From Pristionchus mayeri (taxonomy: Eukaryota > Nematoda > Chromadorea > Rhabditida > Neodiplogasteridae), in contig BTRK01000005.1 of the NCBI GenBank assembly GCA_036245805.1, positions 21,242,984 to 21,306,983 on the forward strand: a DNA stretch of 64,000 nt. The letters run 5' to 3'. The notes under the pieces were generated by a model. It saw nothing but the letters and a program-made list of their open reading frames with translations. It made no database searches and had not been told where the DNA came from. Numbering within the stretch: the first letter of the stretch is position 1; each line of letters starts with the position of its first letter. Positions 63,200 to 64,000 of this stretch are shown piece after piece. The translations under genes were made by a program, and so were the position numbers.

Positions 63200-64000
63200 C
63201 TTCGTTTCTCAAAATTTGCATATTTCGACCTACCACTTCAAAGGGATGTATCTCAAAAAGTCCTTGACGTACAGTGCTCAATTTTTTTCAAAAGACGCGT
63301 ATTGAACTAATCTACAATCCTATCAACTTTATTTGCATACATACGTAGCATCTTCCCTTACATATGCCCTAAAACTGTTTGTTTTATGCCGTTCTCAAAA
63401 TGTTTCTCTTATATGTACGAATGTTATTGCAGATTCGGATTCCCCATAGTCGAATTGAGGTACCCAGGTAGTTCATTGGACATAACTCTGTCCTCCGCAT
63501 GTCTTGATGCGCATCTACCCTTCAACGTATACAAAATCTATATTAGTGAAATAAAAAACTACGGACAAATGGTGTATGCCGGTGTGAGGGCCGAGCACAG
63601 TGGTTCCGTGTTTTATCTCCGGCTCTCATCGCCCCGCCTCTTTCACGTACGCGCGCGTATATATTTTCCCGCACCTGGCTCAACTATTGGTGCTGTTTTC
63701 TGTATAGGGAAGCGTTTATCAAGCGTCGGAGTGTTTATCAAGCGTCCCTGATAAAAAAAATGAAATGCGCAATAAAAACGGCGGAGACAAGGCTTTACAG
63801 TAATCAACTCTACTAATTTAAATTGGGGTGTAATGGGAGTGCATCTTTTCGTTCTGCAGTTTCCACGTTCGGGTATTTTTTGCTCCGCGTGGTGTGTGAC
63901 AAAATTTTTTATTTCTATGATAACAATGACTAAGGGGCAAAAAACGCTGAAGTTGACCGTTTTAGAGATACAGCGTAAAAACCAAATTCAATGGATCACA
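63200..64000. other. Window end, no supported gene
   Basis: An open frame at 63386-63751 (+), 121 codons with FGFPIVELRYPGSSLD, shows no motif I recognise and lacks clear splice or context support. It may be an exon or chance. The rest is AT-rich. Confidence 0.3.

Overview
This is a eukaryotic window, almost certainly a nematode chromosome. Introns are short (about 40-110 bp), canonical GT-AG, and end in pyrimidine-cag or ttag. The window contains daf-16 (FoxO) with the two alternative forkhead halves known from the C. elegans a and b isoforms. The very high load of foldback and MITE-type repeats, including TTTC-N-GAAA palindrome elements, reminds me of diplogastrids such as Pristionchus; genus is inference only. 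All exon models were built by hand from splice consensus, reading-frame phase and recalled family sequences; no alignment was run.

Layout. (1) 1-12659 (+): 3' two-thirds of Integrator subunit 3 (INTS3), with introns of 6.9 kb and 3.7 kb filled by inverted-repeat elements, a small Helitron and a LINE fragment. (2) 13263-30800 (+): a NEDD4-family C2-WW-WW-WW-HECT ubiquitin ligase of about 706 residues, with one exon not located; its last introns are swollen to over 11 kb by nested foldback elements. (3) 32521-38869 (+): a 17-exon gene of 710 residues that I read as a FANCM/Hef-like SF2 helicase whose Walker A and DEAH motifs are eroded. (4) 39941-47091 (-): daf-16, convergent with gene 3; a-isoform exons lie upstream, then a 500-bp assembly gap, the b-isoform exon, then shared exons. 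(5) 47.1-49.9 kb: purine-rich flank without a gene. (6) 51741-54523 (-): a protein with three RRM-like domains, 5' end not found. (7) 54.6-64 kb: almost entirely nested repeats.

The five genes do not form an obvious pathway. They cover nuclear and regulatory functions: snRNA/transcription termination, ubiquitylation, DNA repair-like helicase, insulin-signalling transcription factor and RNA binding. The most unusual feature is the repeat landscape. Several foldback elements carry tRNA-like Pol III modules (A box plus B box) placed symmetrically in both arms. Other elements are dense arrays of homeodomain-type sites (GGATTATCC; CTAATTAG). Mono-G/C tracts of 9-18 bases occur about once per 3 kb.
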